A stretch of 64,000 bases of DNA. Source: BJ22 sp021298375 (GTDB lineage: Bacteria; Planctomycetota; Planctomycetia; Pirellulales; Pirellulaceae). Of this stretch, positions 63,848 to 64,000 are shown piece after piece. Position 1 is the first letter of the stretch. Each line of letters begins with the position of its first letter. A model generated the notes under the pieces. The model searched no databases and was not told the DNA's origin. It saw only the letters and a program-made list of their open reading frames with translations. The stretch is from positions 1-64,000 of the forward strand of contig JBKDOL010000068.1 in the NCBI GenBank assembly GCA_046343015.1, in the 5' to 3' direction. The translations under genes and the position numbers were made by a program.

Positions 63848-64000
63848 GGTTTCCCAGTTTTTCGAGATCGGTTCCGGTTCAGATGGATATGCCCAGCCCT
63901 CGCAAGCCACCCAACTTCACCGAAAACCGGTTGAAGAAGCAATGGGTGACACCAGCAGCCCGCCCCACCGTCTTTGATTTTCTCGTCAGCTGCGCTGGCT
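63848..64000. other. Window-edge sequence upstream of ansA
   Basis: No supported gene. A GAAAACCGG element is at 63922. Any gene further right cannot be judged. Confidence 0.4.

Noticed and set aside
1..64000. Mobile elements, prophage or rRNA
   Set aside because: No transposase, integrase, phage structural gene, terminal inverted repeat pair or rRNA core sequence was recognised on either strand.

Overview
The window looks like chromosomal DNA of a planctomycete, probably of the Pirellulales/Planctomycetales group. The evidence is the family content, not any single marker: a DUF1501 / PPC-domain / DUF1549-DUF1553 / cytochrome-WD40 run, a DUF1559 prepilin-like protein, a MoxR-DUF58-BatA-DUF4159 locus, an FhcC-type subunit of tetrahydromethanopterin-linked C1 metabolism, giant DUF4347/VCBS/cadherin-like surface proteins with an N-terminal LEDRVLYSA motif, and Shine-Dalgarno sequences that are often weak or absent. 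I see no rRNA, prophage, transposase or CRISPR array. One tRNA-Arg(TCG) is present.

Layout. (1) Positions 1-21220, plus strand: a surface-protein and signalling block. A giant repeat protein whose N-terminus lies outside the window (frame open from base 2 to 7024, interrupted by one in-frame TAG at 1916-1918) is followed by a membrane PAS-GGDEF protein. A second giant protein (DUF4347, propeller-like repeats, VCBS, cadherin-like and LamG-like domains) is followed after 6 bp by a membrane hybrid histidine kinase with REC and HPt, and then by a REC-HD-GYP response regulator. The two giant proteins share a C-terminal membrane motif and the two membrane sensors share an N-terminal input module. 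The block therefore reads as a duplicated adhesin-plus-receptor unit with outputs that make and degrade cyclic-di-GMP. (2) 21256-27918, minus strand: lysA, ybeY, a PgpH-like 7TM-HD phosphodiesterase, a PhoH-like ATPase and an M48 metalloprotease. (3) 28038-37049, minus strand: a planctomycete secreted cytochrome/DUF1501 cluster. (4) 37498-44074, plus strand: a DUF4286 protein, a small secreted protein, a TolC-type lipoprotein, a nucleoside-symporter-like MFS protein and a pyrB-like carbamoyltransferase. (5) 44109-49294, minus strand: a SRAP protein and the BatA/DUF58/MoxR operon, divergent from a toroid-DUF4159 protein and mobA (49848-52942). (6) 52973-64000, mixed strands: a threonine dehydratase-like enzyme, rsfS, fhcC-like, DUF1559, a zinc-ribbon membrane protein, an FHA protein, tRNA-Arg, a cysteine-rich secreted protein, a SUMF1-like protein and a type I asparaginase.

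The most interesting part is block 1. Two adhesin-receptor pairs end in different cytoplasmic outputs: a GGDEF protein that carries what look like dead HD and HPt domains, and a live His-Asp-His phosphorelay next to a live REC-HD-GYP protein. This suggests, by inference, an outside-in contact-sensing circuit that sets cyclic-di-GMP. Also notable are repeats of exactly conserved length (318 bp and 387 bp) shared by both giant genes, and four unrelated 14-17 bp tandem repeats in intergenic DNA between 37.8 and 61.4 kb.

Start codons were moved inward from the longest reading frame wherever the longest start was TTG or GTG and an ATG, a Shine-Dalgarno sequence or the family length favoured the shorter form. 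Family assignments are from sequence memory only; no search was run.
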